36,086 nucleotides of DNA from Chloroflexota bacterium. Lineage in GTDB: Bacteria > Chloroflexota > Dehalococcoidia > Lucifugimonadales > Lucifugimonadaceae. Positions within the stretch are counted from its first letter, which is position 1. The number at the start of each line of letters is the position of its first letter. The stretch lies in assembly GCA_027624075.1 (NCBI GenBank), contig JAQBUH010000022.1:1-36086 (forward strand), given 5' to 3'. The notes beneath the pieces are model-generated. The model did no database searches. It saw nothing but the letters and a program-made list of their open reading frames with translations, and was not told where the DNA came from. The position numbers were made by a program, and so were the translations under genes. Positions 1 through 6,899 of this stretch are shown piece after piece.

Positions 1-1
1 C

Positions 2-199
2 GGCTTCCATGTCGCGGCGCTGGTTGAAGAGGTCACTTCCGGCAACGCGTACCTCGTCCGCTGTGAAAATCCCACCTGCCCGCGCACTCCGCTGTTCAAG
101 GTGGACAGACGTGGGGTCAAGTACTGCTCACCTCAATGTGGCACTGCCGAGCGGCAAAGACGCCATCGGATACGGTCCAGCGCAAGGAGTAAGAAATGA
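2..199 (+). CDS. Zinc-finger protein of CGNR type, 3' part only
   Basis: The frame is open from the left edge and ends in a TGA at 197-199, giving 65 visible codons; the start lies outside the window. The visible part holds a treble-clef-like zinc finger: CENPTC, then about 17 residues rich in Arg/Lys, then KYCSPQC, followed by a basic tail (ERQRRHR). This Cys-x4-Cys ... Tyr-Cys-x3-Cys spacing is that of the CGNR finger proteins often found beside integrases of actinobacterial and Chloroflexota elements. Its stop overlaps the integrase start by four bases (ATGA), so the two are probably translated together. A DNA-binding role for the element is inferred from the finger and the context; no N-terminal domain can be seen. 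The zinc finger itself is clear, the family name less so. Confidence 0.6.
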   Translation, partial: GFHVAALVEEVTSGNAYLVRCENPTCPRTPLFKVDRRGVKYCSPQCGTAERQRRHRIRSSARSKK

Positions 200-1416
200 G
201 ATCGCGAGGCTCAATCAGGCCTACAGATAAGCCAGACGTGTGGCGCATCGTCGCCAGCGTGAAGGATGAGAACGGCAAGAGAAAACGCATCTGGCAGACC
301 GTCATAGGTAACCAGACTAAGGCACAGGACGCACTCGCCGAACTCTTGAGTGGCATCAAGAATGGCAAGGTCACGGCAAAGGGGTCGGAGCCTGCACCAG
401 AGCCACAGGAGCGCCCGATGCTAACGCGTGAGTGGCTCGCCATGTGGTTGAAGTCGGCACAGTCGGATGTGCGCGCATCAACAATCCGGTCGTATTCCCA
501 GCACGTCAGAGACCACCTGAACCCGGTCATTGGTGACATCGCACTGACCGATCTCAGGCCAGTGGATATTGAAATGGTCAAGGCACAGACACTTGAGTCT
601 GGCTGCTCCCCTGCCACCGCTCACAGGGTCTTTGCCACTATCCGCCGTGCGCTGGTTATAGCGGAGCGCCGGGAGTTGGTAACGCGGAACGTGGCGAGAA
701 ACGTCGAACCGCCTAAACAGAAGGTCCGGCGGCAACGGATAGACCTGGCCGTGATTGAGCGAGTTCTTGATCTGACAGATTCCGAACCGCTGCTCGGCAA
801 CTACTACCGCGTGGCCTTTGCGACCGGCATGCGCCGCGGGGAAATGCATGGCACGACGTGGAGCAATACCGACCTTGACCGCGGCATGATCTATGTCACA
901 CAGACTCTTCAGCGTGAACCGGGGAACGGACTGGTAGTTGGCAAGCCGAAATCCGATACATCGAGCAGGCAAGTGCATCTTGACGCAGGCACCATCGCCC
1001 TGCTCCATGAACAGCACGAGCGGCAGAACATATGGCGACAAGATCATCTGGACGTGTGGACGGAGACCGGGTACATCTGGACCGACGAACTTGGTGTTCC
1101 GGTTTCCCCGGAGCGGCTGACGAAGACATTCAAGCGAGCTGCTATCGCTGCCGGTCACCCGGAACTGCACCTACACCATCTCAGGCACGCGCACGCGTTG
1201 GCTTTGGTCGAAATGAAGGCACACCCCAGGACGGTCCAGCAACGATTGGGACATTCATCAGCAGCATTCACGATGGCAGTGTACGTGAGCGACTCAGACG
1301 CACTCGACGAAGAGGCAGCGAACCTGTTCGGAATGCGTTTCGGTAGACGTTCGGTAGAGAAACTGCCTAATGACGCCATAGCTGAGGCCGCAGAAAAGGC
1401 AACCGAACACGCGTAG
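196..1416 (+). CDS. Tyrosine recombinase / phage-type integrase
   Basis: A 406-residue site-specific recombinase that would integrate and excise the element carrying it. Residues 1-60 look like an arm-type DNA-binding domain (WRIVASVKDENGKRKR), about 73-165 like the SAM-like core-binding domain, and 180-380 is the catalytic domain. The catalytic set is visible: Arg213 in TGMRRGE, Lys252, His327-x-x-Arg330 in LHHLRHAHA, His353 in LGHSS and Tyr363 in AVYV. Nothing is missing, so it is probably active. The ATG at 196 overlaps the stop of the zinc-finger gene. The stop lies 6 bases from the 3' end of a tRNA-Sec gene, the usual arrangement for an integrase that uses a tRNA 3' end as attachment site. 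The element therefore extends to the left. Confidence 0.95.
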   Translation: MRSRGSIRPTDKPDVWRIVASVKDENGKRKRIWQTVIGNQTKAQDALAELLSGIKNGKVTAKGSEPAPEPQERPMLTREWLAMWLKSAQSDVRASTIRSYSQHVRDHLNPVIGDIALTDLRPVDIEMVKAQTLESGCSPATAHRVFATIRRALVIAERRELVTRNVARNVEPPKQKVRRQRIDLAVIERVLDLTDSEPLLGNYYRVAFATGMRRGEMHGTTWSNTDLDRGMIYVTQTLQREPGNGLVVGKPKSDTSSRQVHLDAGTIALLHEQHERQNIWRQDHLDVWTETGYIWTDELGVPVSPERLTKTFKRAAIAAGHPELHLHHLRHAHALALVEMKAHPRTVQQRLGHSSAAFTMAVYVSDSDALDEEAANLFGMRFGRRSVEKLPNDAIAEAAEKATEHA

Positions 1417-1422
1417 TTGAAC

Positions 1423-1520
1423 TGGCGGGAGTGCAAGGGAGTCGAACCCTCCTTCCGACAGGAAGCTGCCGGAACAGCGGATTTGAAGTCCGTGGAGCCC
1501 ACCGGGACCCATCCACTCCC
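1423..1520 (-). tRNA. selC: Selenocysteine tRNA (anticodon UCA)
   Basis: Read on the minus strand, this 98-base stretch folds as a tRNA-Sec. It has a long acceptor stem (GGGAGTGG against GCACTCCC, with a mismatch in the eighth pair) and a six-pair D stem with a four-base loop. The anticodon loop is CTTCAAA with anticodon TCA, a nine-pair variable arm follows (one G-U), and the T loop is TTCGACT. It ends in discriminator G and an encoded CCA at 1423-1425. The UCA anticodon with a very long variable arm separates it from suppressor and serine tRNAs. It reads UGA as Sec, so SelA, SelB and SelD should be encoded elsewhere. The integrase stop at 1416 is immediately 3' of it, so it is also the likely attachment site. 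Confidence 0.93.
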
Positions 1521-1701
1521 CCGCCGCTGATTTCGATGCGCCGGTCTCTCTTCAGAGTACAGCCACGCGCAGACCGACCAAACTACCAGATTCGGGCCAG
1601 CAAAGCGGAGCGAGTTTGTCGATTTGACCGGACCGCGCGAGAAAAGCGGCCGTGACTCAGACTCGATTGGCAGACTCGACTGGCCCCGCCGGCGGTGCGG
1701 A

Positions 1702-1740
1702 TTGACAGAATGCGGCACCCATACTGATAATAGGTATCAG
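1702..1740 (+). promoter_or_regulatory. Promoter of the Fur-family gene with overlapping Fur/Zur box
   Basis: A consensus -35 (TTGACA, 1702-1707) is followed after 18 bases by a -10 (GATAAT, 1726-1731). A 15-base dyad, TGATAATAGGTATCA (1725-1739), lies on top of the -10. It matches the classic Fur box TGATAATnATTATCA at 12 of 14 defined positions, and the outer repeat extends to CTGATA/TATCAG. A repressor bound here would block RNA polymerase, so the downstream regulator probably controls itself. Confidence 0.75.
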
Positions 1741-1760
1741 GAAAAGAGGATGAGTCCACG

Positions 1761-2186
1761 ATGACGACCCCGGGCGCGCAACGTCACGACCTGATAGCCA
1801 CCCTGGAGGACCGCGGCTTCCGGCTCACCGCGCCGCGCAGGCGAGTGGCTGACTCCATCGAGGAGCAGCGGGACGCCTTCACAGCAGAGTACCTGTGCGA
1901 GTCTGTGCCGGGCGTTGGGCGGGCGACTGTCTACCGCACCATCAAGCTGCTTGTTGAGTCCGGCGCACTCTGCAAGCTGGCGATGCCGGACGGAGCGCCA
2001 AAGTACAGCCTTGCGCGCGTCGGCCACCACCACCACACCGTCTGCGTCCGCTGCGGCAAGGTCGGAGACTTCCGGGACTCGACCGTCGAGCGGATGTTCC
2101 GCTCTCTTGCGAAAGAGGTCGACGGAGAGATCGTCGGGCACCGCATGGAGGTCTACATAGACTGCTCAGACTGCGCCGCGACGTAG
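1761..2186 (+). CDS. zur: Fur-family metal regulator, probably zinc-responsive (Zur)
   Basis: A 141-residue Fur superfamily repressor of normal length. Residues 8-80 are the winged-helix DNA-binding domain, with the typical RLTAPRRRV and GVGRATVYRTIKLL helices. The C-terminal half has a metal site HHHHTVCVRC (His89-92, Cys95, Cys98) and a second pair Cys135/Cys138 (DCSDC), which together form the structural zinc site of Fur/Zur proteins. It precedes a zinc/manganese-type ABC ATPase and permease on the same strand. That neighbourhood and the Fur-box-like sites upstream of both genes suggest a zinc-uptake repressor. Fur, Mur and Zur cannot be separated reliably from sequence alone, so the metal is an inference from context. 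Confidence 0.82.
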   Translation: MTTPGAQRHDLIATLEDRGFRLTAPRRRVADSIEEQRDAFTAEYLCESVPGVGRATVYRTIKLLVESGALCKLAMPDGAPKYSLARVGHHHHTVCVRCGKVGDFRDSTVERMFRSLAKEVDGEIVGHRMEVYIDCSDCAAT

Positions 2187-2228
2187 CGCGCCACCCTCGC
2201 CTTTTCACACGTCAACGCACCTAACTAT

Positions 2229-3035
2229 ATGATACATAGTGTCAATAACAGTCCGAATACCCCTGGCTCAGCCTCTGCCGAGCCGGTGCTCGAGTTCAAC
2301 GAGGTGTGGTTCTCGTACGATAGCGAGACGGCCGTCCAGGACATCACGTTCTCCGTCACAAAGGGCGAGTTCATGGCGGTGCTCGGCCCGAACGGAAGCG
2401 GCAAGACCACTCTCCTCAGGCTGGCGCTCGGGCTTGTGAAGCCGAGCCGCGGGACTGTCCGCCTCTTCGGCCAGGACCCGCGGTCGTTCGACAACTGGTC
2501 GCGCGTTGGCTACGTGCCGCAGCGCGTCGAGGCGGTGCAGAACCGGTTCCCCGCGACGGCGCGAGAGGTCGTGGCGTACGGCGCGTACCGCGGGTTTGAC
2601 CCATTCCGTATATTCCGGAGGTCTTCAGGCGGAGAGGTTGAGGCCGCGCTCGATATGGTTGGCATCCCCGAGCTTGCGGACCGCAGGGTCTCTGACATGT
2701 CTGTGGGTCAGCAGCAACGGATGCTTATCGCCCGCGCCATCATCAGGAAGCCCGAGTTGCTGTTCATGGACGAGCCGATCGCTGGCATCGACGCGGCGGG
2801 GCAGCAGGCGTTCCACGCTCTCGTCAGACGGCTCAACACAGGCATGGGCATGACTGTGATGCTGATCTCACACGACATTGGCGCGGTGATGCGGGAGGCG
2901 ACTACGTGCGCCTGCATCAACCGGCAGATCGTCTTCCACGGCGGCGTCCACGACATCCGGTCGACCGACCTCTCGAAGCTCTACGGCTTCCCCGTCGACA
3001 TCCTTCTCCACGACCCGAACCACACGCACAGGTAG
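2229..3035 (+). CDS. znuC: Zinc/manganese-type ABC transporter, ATP-binding subunit
   Basis: This is the ATPase of a metal importer of the ZnuABC/MntABC class, up to 268 residues. Walker A is GPNGSGKT (53-60), the Q-loop is in GYVPQR, the signature is MSVGQQQR (157-164), Walker B is LLFMDE (177-182) and the H-loop is LISHD. The subfamily is recognised by the LEFNEVWFSYD start and the KLYGFPVDIL end together with the ABC-3 permease that follows. The first ATG (2229) has no Shine-Dalgarno and lies under a repressor-like dyad, so a GTG at 2286 (before LEFNEVW) is an alternative start; the transcript could also be leaderless. Control by the Fur-family protein upstream is likely. No substrate-binding protein gene is in the window. 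Confidence 0.85.
   Translation: MIHSVNNSPNTPGSASAEPVLEFNEVWFSYDSETAVQDITFSVTKGEFMAVLGPNGSGKTTLLRLALGLVKPSRGTVRLFGQDPRSFDNWSRVGYVPQRVEAVQNRFPATAREVVAYGAYRGFDPFRIFRRSSGGEVEAALDMVGIPELADRRVSDMSVGQQQRMLIARAIIRKPELLFMDEPIAGIDAAGQQAFHALVRRLNTGMGMTVMLISHDIGAVMREATTCACINRQIVFHGGVHDIRSTDLSKLYGFPVDILLHDPNHTHR
2230..2244. promoter_or_regulatory. Second Fur/Zur-like dyad upstream of the ABC transporter
   Basis: TGATACATAGTGTCA is a 15-base imperfect dyad (TGATAC against GTGTCA, 5 of 6 arm positions) that matches the box over the regulator promoter at 10 of 15 positions. It overlaps the first ATG of the ATPase frame (2229), and a possible -10 (TATGAT, 2226-2231) lies on it. It probably couples the transporter to the regulator upstream. 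If so, translation of the ATPase may start further downstream. Confidence 0.5.
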
Positions 3036-3090
3036 CGGCCCAGATCGGCCCATATCGGGCCACGCGGGCCACACGGCCCAGGTGAGACAG

Positions 3091-4044
3091 ATGCCCGAAA
3101 TACTGGAATACGACTTCATGCGCAGGGCGCTGCTGGCCGCCGTCCTCATCGGCGCCATCGCCCCCGCGTTCGGCGTGTTCCTGGTGTTGAGGCGGCTCTC
3201 GCTCATTGCGGACAGCCTCTCGCACGTGGCGCTCGCAGGAGTCGCAATCGGCCTGTTGACCAACCTGTATCCACCGTACATCGCACTCGCCGCCACCAGC
3301 ACGGCCGCCGTTTCGATAGAGGAGCTGCGCGCTCGCAGGATGCTGCCGGGCGACGCCGCGCTCGCCGTATTCCTTTACGGCTCGCTTGCCATAGCGGTCG
3401 TCATCATCTCGATCGCCGGCGGCTTCAACTCGAGCCTCTTCGGCTTCCTGTTTGGCTCCATCCTGACAGTCAGTGGCCCGGACCTGTGGCTGATTGGAGC
3501 GCTGGCGGTTGCGGTCGTGCTGTTTGTGACCGTCTTCATATCGGAGCTTGCACAGGCGTCGTTCGACGCCGATCTTGCGCGCATCAACGGCGTGCGAGTC
3601 CACGCGCTGAACATCGGACTTGCCGTGATCACAGGAGCGACCATTACGCTCGCCATGCGGGTGGTTGGCGTTCTGCTCATAGGCGCGTTGATAGTCGTGC
3701 CGGTCTTGATCGCGCTGCGGGTGTCGACGGGGCTGACGCGGACGGTCTTCACGGCATCCATCATCGGGATGCTCACCGCGGTCACCGGCATGGTGATCTC
3801 GTTCTACGCGGACCTGGCGCCCGGGGGGGCGGTAGTGCTCACCGGCATCGGCCTGCTGCTGGCGGTTGAGCTGGCAAACCTGGCCCGGCGCACGCTGCGG
3901 GGCCGGCGGCTTGCTACAGAGGTCCCCCACTCGCACGGCCACATCGTCCATTCCCACGCGGGGCCATCGGCCGGGGCGCACGCCGGGGTAATGGGTCAGG
4001 AACCGGCGGGCGGGCCGGGTGGACCTGGCGGCGCCTCAGCTTAG
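3091..4044 (+). CDS. znuB: Zinc/manganese-type ABC transporter, permease subunit with His-rich tail
   Basis: An ABC-3 family membrane permease of about 317 residues with eight or nine hydrophobic segments; it would form the metal channel with the ATPase encoded 55 bases upstream. The conserved stretch LRRLSLIADSLSHVALAGVAIG near the N-terminus and the GVLLIGALIVVPVLIA segment are typical of ZnuB/MntB. I prefer the ATG at 3091 over the GTG at 3082 because the bases AGGTGAG (3080-3086) make a Shine-Dalgarno for it. After the last membrane segment comes a tail of about 50 residues containing HSHGHIVHSHAG and SAGAHAG, likely to bind zinc on the cytoplasmic face. The last 9 bases overlap the convergent DUF3052 gene. 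Confidence 0.85.
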   Translation: MPEILEYDFMRRALLAAVLIGAIAPAFGVFLVLRRLSLIADSLSHVALAGVAIGLLTNLYPPYIALAATSTAAVSIEELRARRMLPGDAALAVFLYGSLAIAVVIISIAGGFNSSLFGFLFGSILTVSGPDLWLIGALAVAVVLFVTVFISELAQASFDADLARINGVRVHALNIGLAVITGATITLAMRVVGVLLIGALIVVPVLIALRVSTGLTRTVFTASIIGMLTAVTGMVISFYADLAPGGAVVLTGIGLLLAVELANLARRTLRGRRLATEVPHSHGHIVHSHAGPSAGAHAGVMGQEPAGGPGGPGGASA

Positions 4045-4490
4045 GAAGCTCGCAGGCCAGGCGGCACGGTTCTCCCTGCGGACGACGAGGCGAAGGCCTG
4101 ACCACGTCTCGTCGATTGCGCAGACCTTGTTGTCGACCATTCCGCGGGGAAGCGCGACTTCTCGGACGCGGTCCTCTGTCATGTCGGTCTTAATGCCGGA
4201 CGACCGCCTGGGCCACGCCACCCAGATGGCCGCATCGGCTTGAAGCGCGGGGCGACGTGCTCAAACCGGTCCCTCAGCGCCGCCACAGACTGCACGAACA
4301 GCAGCACGATGTCCGGCTGCGCGCCGACTTCGCCATCGAACGGAGGGTCAACCCTGCGCAGCGACACCGGCTCCGGCAGTTCGCCCAGCACCAGTTCGAA
4401 GCCGGCCGGCGCTTCTGACAGGAACACGGTGTGGCCGTGCTTGATGCCCAGTTTTTTTAGAGCAGGAGTGCCTGAATATCCTGCTGGCAA
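4036..4490 (-). pseudogene. DUF3052-family protein broken by a one-base frameshift
   Basis: Two minus-strand frames together make one DUF3052 protein of about 150 residues. The first (TTG start at 4490, GAGGGT upstream) reads AGYSGTPALKKLGIK ... GFELVLGELP ... PDIVLLFVQS ... and carries the family's N-terminal half. The second reads WVAWPRRSSGIKTDMTED ... VDNKVCAIDETWSGLRLVVRRE, which is the C-terminal half. The frames meet near 4236: one extra C at that point of the plus strand would give the continuous join KPDAAIWVAWPRR. The family's function is unknown to me beyond being a small soluble protein. Either the gene is newly inactivated or there is a base-call or assembly error. It converges on the permease gene. 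Confidence 0.75.
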
Positions 4491-4726
4491 CCTGACCCTC
4501 GCTCACCAGGTCCGGGGTTGGAGCGCCCGGCGCGTCACCATCCCATCCTCAATACAGATCTGAGTTCACAACAATGTGCCTGTCAGGTTGCATCAACCAA
4601 ACACGATGCTTCATGTTCCAAACAGAATCCCCTATTCCTGTGACGAAGACGTCTGGTTCGAGGGCTCGGAGTACAGCTCCTTGTTCAGGTGCCATCCAAC
4701 AAGTAAGGACTTCAACGTCGGTTGCC
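4491..4726. other. Gap between DUF3052 and mscL; one doubtful ORF
   Basis: No recognisable gene. On the minus strand a 73-residue frame (4549-4770) reads EPDVFVTGIGDSVWNMKHRVWLMQ near its end and looks protein-like. However, it starts inside mscL, matches no family I know and has no convincing ribosome site. A possible continuation (CIEDGMVTRRA) appears in another frame just beyond its stop. It may be the remnant of a decayed gene. Confidence 0.25.
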
Positions 4727-5200
4727 TTATACAGCCGGCTCAACTCCCAGTTCTGAGGTGCAGAACGCACACTTCAGCGCCTCAATACTGATTTTTGAAT
4801 GGCAGAAAGGGCAAGTCTTGGTAGATGGCGGCGCCGCAGACGCCGCCTGTTGGTTGCGCTCCTGCAGTTTCTTAACGTACCTGACGATCAGGAACATCCA
4901 AAAGCCAATAATGAGGAAAGCAATTACCGCATCGATGAATGTGCCGTAGTTAATCGTCACGGCGCCGGCTTCTTGTGCCGCCGCCAGAGAGCTATAGGGT
5001 CCGCTGGTTGACCCGCCGTCTTTCAGCGTGATGAACCGGTCGGCCAGTGAAATATCACCAAATATTAAACCGACCGGCGGCATGAGAATATCGCTTACCA
5101 GCGATTTGACTATGACTGTGAAAGCGGCGCCCAGCACGAACGCCACAGCCAGATCGAGGATATTGCCTCGCGTTATGAAATCTCTAAATTCTTTCAGCAT
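4727..5200 (-). CDS. mscL: Large-conductance mechanosensitive channel with C-terminal zinc ribbon
   Basis: A 157-residue MscL, the membrane-tension valve that releases solutes on osmotic downshock. The N-terminal helix MLKEFRDFITRGNILDLAVAF and TM1 (LAVAFVLGAAFTVIVKSLVSDILMPPVG, about residues 17-44) are canonical. The periplasmic loop follows, then TM2 (about 87-107, FIDAVIAFLIIGFWMFLIV) and the cytoplasmic KKLQERN helix. Unlike E. coli MscL it ends in a zinc ribbon, CPFCHSKISIEALKCAFC (two CxxC pairs, residues about 132-149). The ATG is well placed behind GGAAGGAAGG. A possible -10 (TATAGT on the minus strand, 5251-5256) lies about 50 bases upstream, with no clear -35. Confidence 0.95.
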   Translation of the reverse strand: MLKEFRDFITRGNILDLAVAFVLGAAFTVIVKSLVSDILMPPVGLIFGDISLADRFITLKDGGSTSGPYSSLAAAQEAGAVTINYGTFIDAVIAFLIIGFWMFLIVRYVKKLQERNQQAASAAPPSTKTCPFCHSKISIEALKCAFCTSELGVEPAV

Positions 5201-5441
5201 CGCCTTCCTTCCTGCAGTGTTGTCCCAATGCGCGGATACGCTGACCGAGCACTATACATCGGCGAACGGCGTGGTTAGTGACTCCCAAAGCATCCATCTC
5301 GAGTACCGAAGCAAGTAACTCTCACTCACTTTTTTTGTCAGGCCTGGCACGCTGCCGATGTTTGGAACAGGCGGCGCCTGCTACGTAGAAACCCCGGCCC
5401 GGATGAGCCACGAGGGTCACAGCTTGCGACCTGATCAGCCG

Positions 5442-6899
5442 TCACTGCGCCATCACCGGCTGGCGCCGCACTGCTGCCGGCGCGGCAGTTGCAGATCCCG
5501 GATGGCCGGGCGCTCCGAACATCGGACAGCCCGTGCATGACGAGCGGTCTGCGCAGTCGCCGTGCTGACCTGTCGGGGCGGCCTGAGAACCCGCCGCGCT
5601 CCTGCCCGATAGCGTCGCCATCGCCTCCCGCCTCACATCCCGCAGGTCAAGGCTCGCCCGCGGCTCATCATGTCCAAGCATCTGAAGCCTTAGCTGTCTT
5701 GCCGGCTCAGGCCGGTGGCCGGGCATCACGACGAAGCCGGCCGCCTTCTTGCGCACCACGCCCATCGCCTGGAGGTCACGCCAGTTGTCGATCGTGAAGC
5801 GGCGCCTGTGCCGCATAATCCTGTCCGCTGAGACGGGGCCGATACCCGGCGTCCGCAACAGCGCCGGCAGGTCGGCGCTGTTCAGGTCAACGGGAAACTG
5901 CGCCGGGTTCTCCAGAGCGATCACAGCCTTCGGGTCCTGGTCGAGGTCGAGAAAGCCGCGGGCGTCGAAGGCCAGCCGCAGCTCATCGTCTGCAAAGCGG
6001 TACACCCGTTTCAACCAGTCCACCTGGTAGAGACGGTGCTCCCTCTCTGAAGGCGTTGGCGCGTGCTCCTCCATCGGCGTGTAGCGCACCGGGCGGAACG
6101 GGACGTAGTAGACCCGCTTTAGCTTCCAGTCACCGTAAAGTTGGGACATGCGGTCGAGGATGTCCGAATCCGACTCCTCAGCCGCGCCCACGATCATCTG
6201 GGTCGCCTGGCCAACCGTCTCGCCAGTCCTGGCCCGCGTCAGACGGTCGATCCAGCTCATCGGCTCCAGGATGCCGCTGCCCATGTCCTTCATAGGGCTG
6301 AGACGCTGTAGACCGGGGTTGGACGGCGTCTCGATGTTGACCGAAAGGCGCGTGCCGAGACGGTGCGCCGCCTCGACTATGTCACGGGACGTGCCCGGCA
6401 TCACCTTGAGGTGTATGTAGCCGTTGAACTTGTAGCGCTTGCGGATCACCTCAACGGTCTGGACCATCTTCTCTGTTGTGCGTGACGCGCCGCCGCCCAT
6501 GATGCCGGATGACAGGAAAAGGCCGCTAACCATGTTCCGCTCAACCAGTTCGGCGAAGGTCTTCGCCAGCTCATCAACCTTGTACGCAAAGCGGCGGCGC
6601 GGCACCCAGTGGCTGTTTGGGCAGAAGTGGCAGTCCATCATGCAGTAGTCGGTGAACATGGTCCGCATAAGGGAGATGGTCTTGCCGCCGGGCATCGAAG
6701 CCTTGTAGATGCCCGGCATCGGGTTCTTGTCTGGCCGCGAGTAAGGGTCGCGGTAGGTGCGGCCGTCCTGCGACGGCGTCTGGTCCCTCCTGAACTGGGA
6801 AACGGGATCGGGACGGCCCAGGACGTCATCCGCCGCCATTGTGCTGAGCGCTCTGAGCTTCTCGTACCGGTCCGGCTGAGAACTGATCACGATAACCAC
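5442..6899 (-). CDS. Radical SAM protein with helix-hairpin-helix domain, putative DNA modification/repair
   Basis: A 485-residue radical SAM enzyme. The iron-sulfur motif is CMMDCHFC (Cys86, Cys90, Cys93), followed by the usual barrel strands (SGLFLSSG, YIHLKVMPG, SVNIETPS). After the barrel, around 345-375, LNSADLPALLRTPGIGPVSADRI is a helix-hairpin-helix DNA-binding motif. This order matches the family annotated as putative DNA modification/repair radical SAM protein, in which the N-terminal YEKLRAL segment is also conserved; that supports the GTG start at 6899. The last 60 residues carry a Cys cluster, GDCADRSSCTGCPMF, in a low-complexity Ala/Gly tail, possibly a second metal site. Family members often accompany a uracil-DNA glycosylase-like gene; none is here. 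The reaction is unknown. Confidence 0.82.
   Translation of the reverse strand: MVIVISSQPDRYEKLRALSTMAADDVLGRPDPVSQFRRDQTPSQDGRTYRDPYSRPDKNPMPGIYKASMPGGKTISLMRTMFTDYCMMDCHFCPNSHWVPRRRFAYKVDELAKTFAELVERNMVSGLFLSSGIMGGGASRTTEKMVQTVEVIRKRYKFNGYIHLKVMPGTSRDIVEAAHRLGTRLSVNIETPSNPGLQRLSPMKDMGSGILEPMSWIDRLTRARTGETVGQATQMIVGAAEESDSDILDRMSQLYGDWKLKRVYYVPFRPVRYTPMEEHAPTPSEREHRLYQVDWLKRVYRFADDELRLAFDARGFLDLDQDPKAVIALENPAQFPVDLNSADLPALLRTPGIGPVSADRIMRHRRRFTIDNWRDLQAMGVVRKKAAGFVVMPGHRPEPARQLRLQMLGHDEPRASLDLRDVRREAMATLSGRSAAGSQAAPTGQHGDCADRSSCTGCPMFGAPGHPGSATAAPAAVRRQPVMAQ

Noticed and set aside
2917..3981. 354-residue open frame on the minus strand opposite the ABC permease gene
   Set aside because: Composition is Arg/Gln/His-rich low complexity, as expected for the antisense of a GC-rich membrane-protein gene. 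The opposite strand has clear family motifs.
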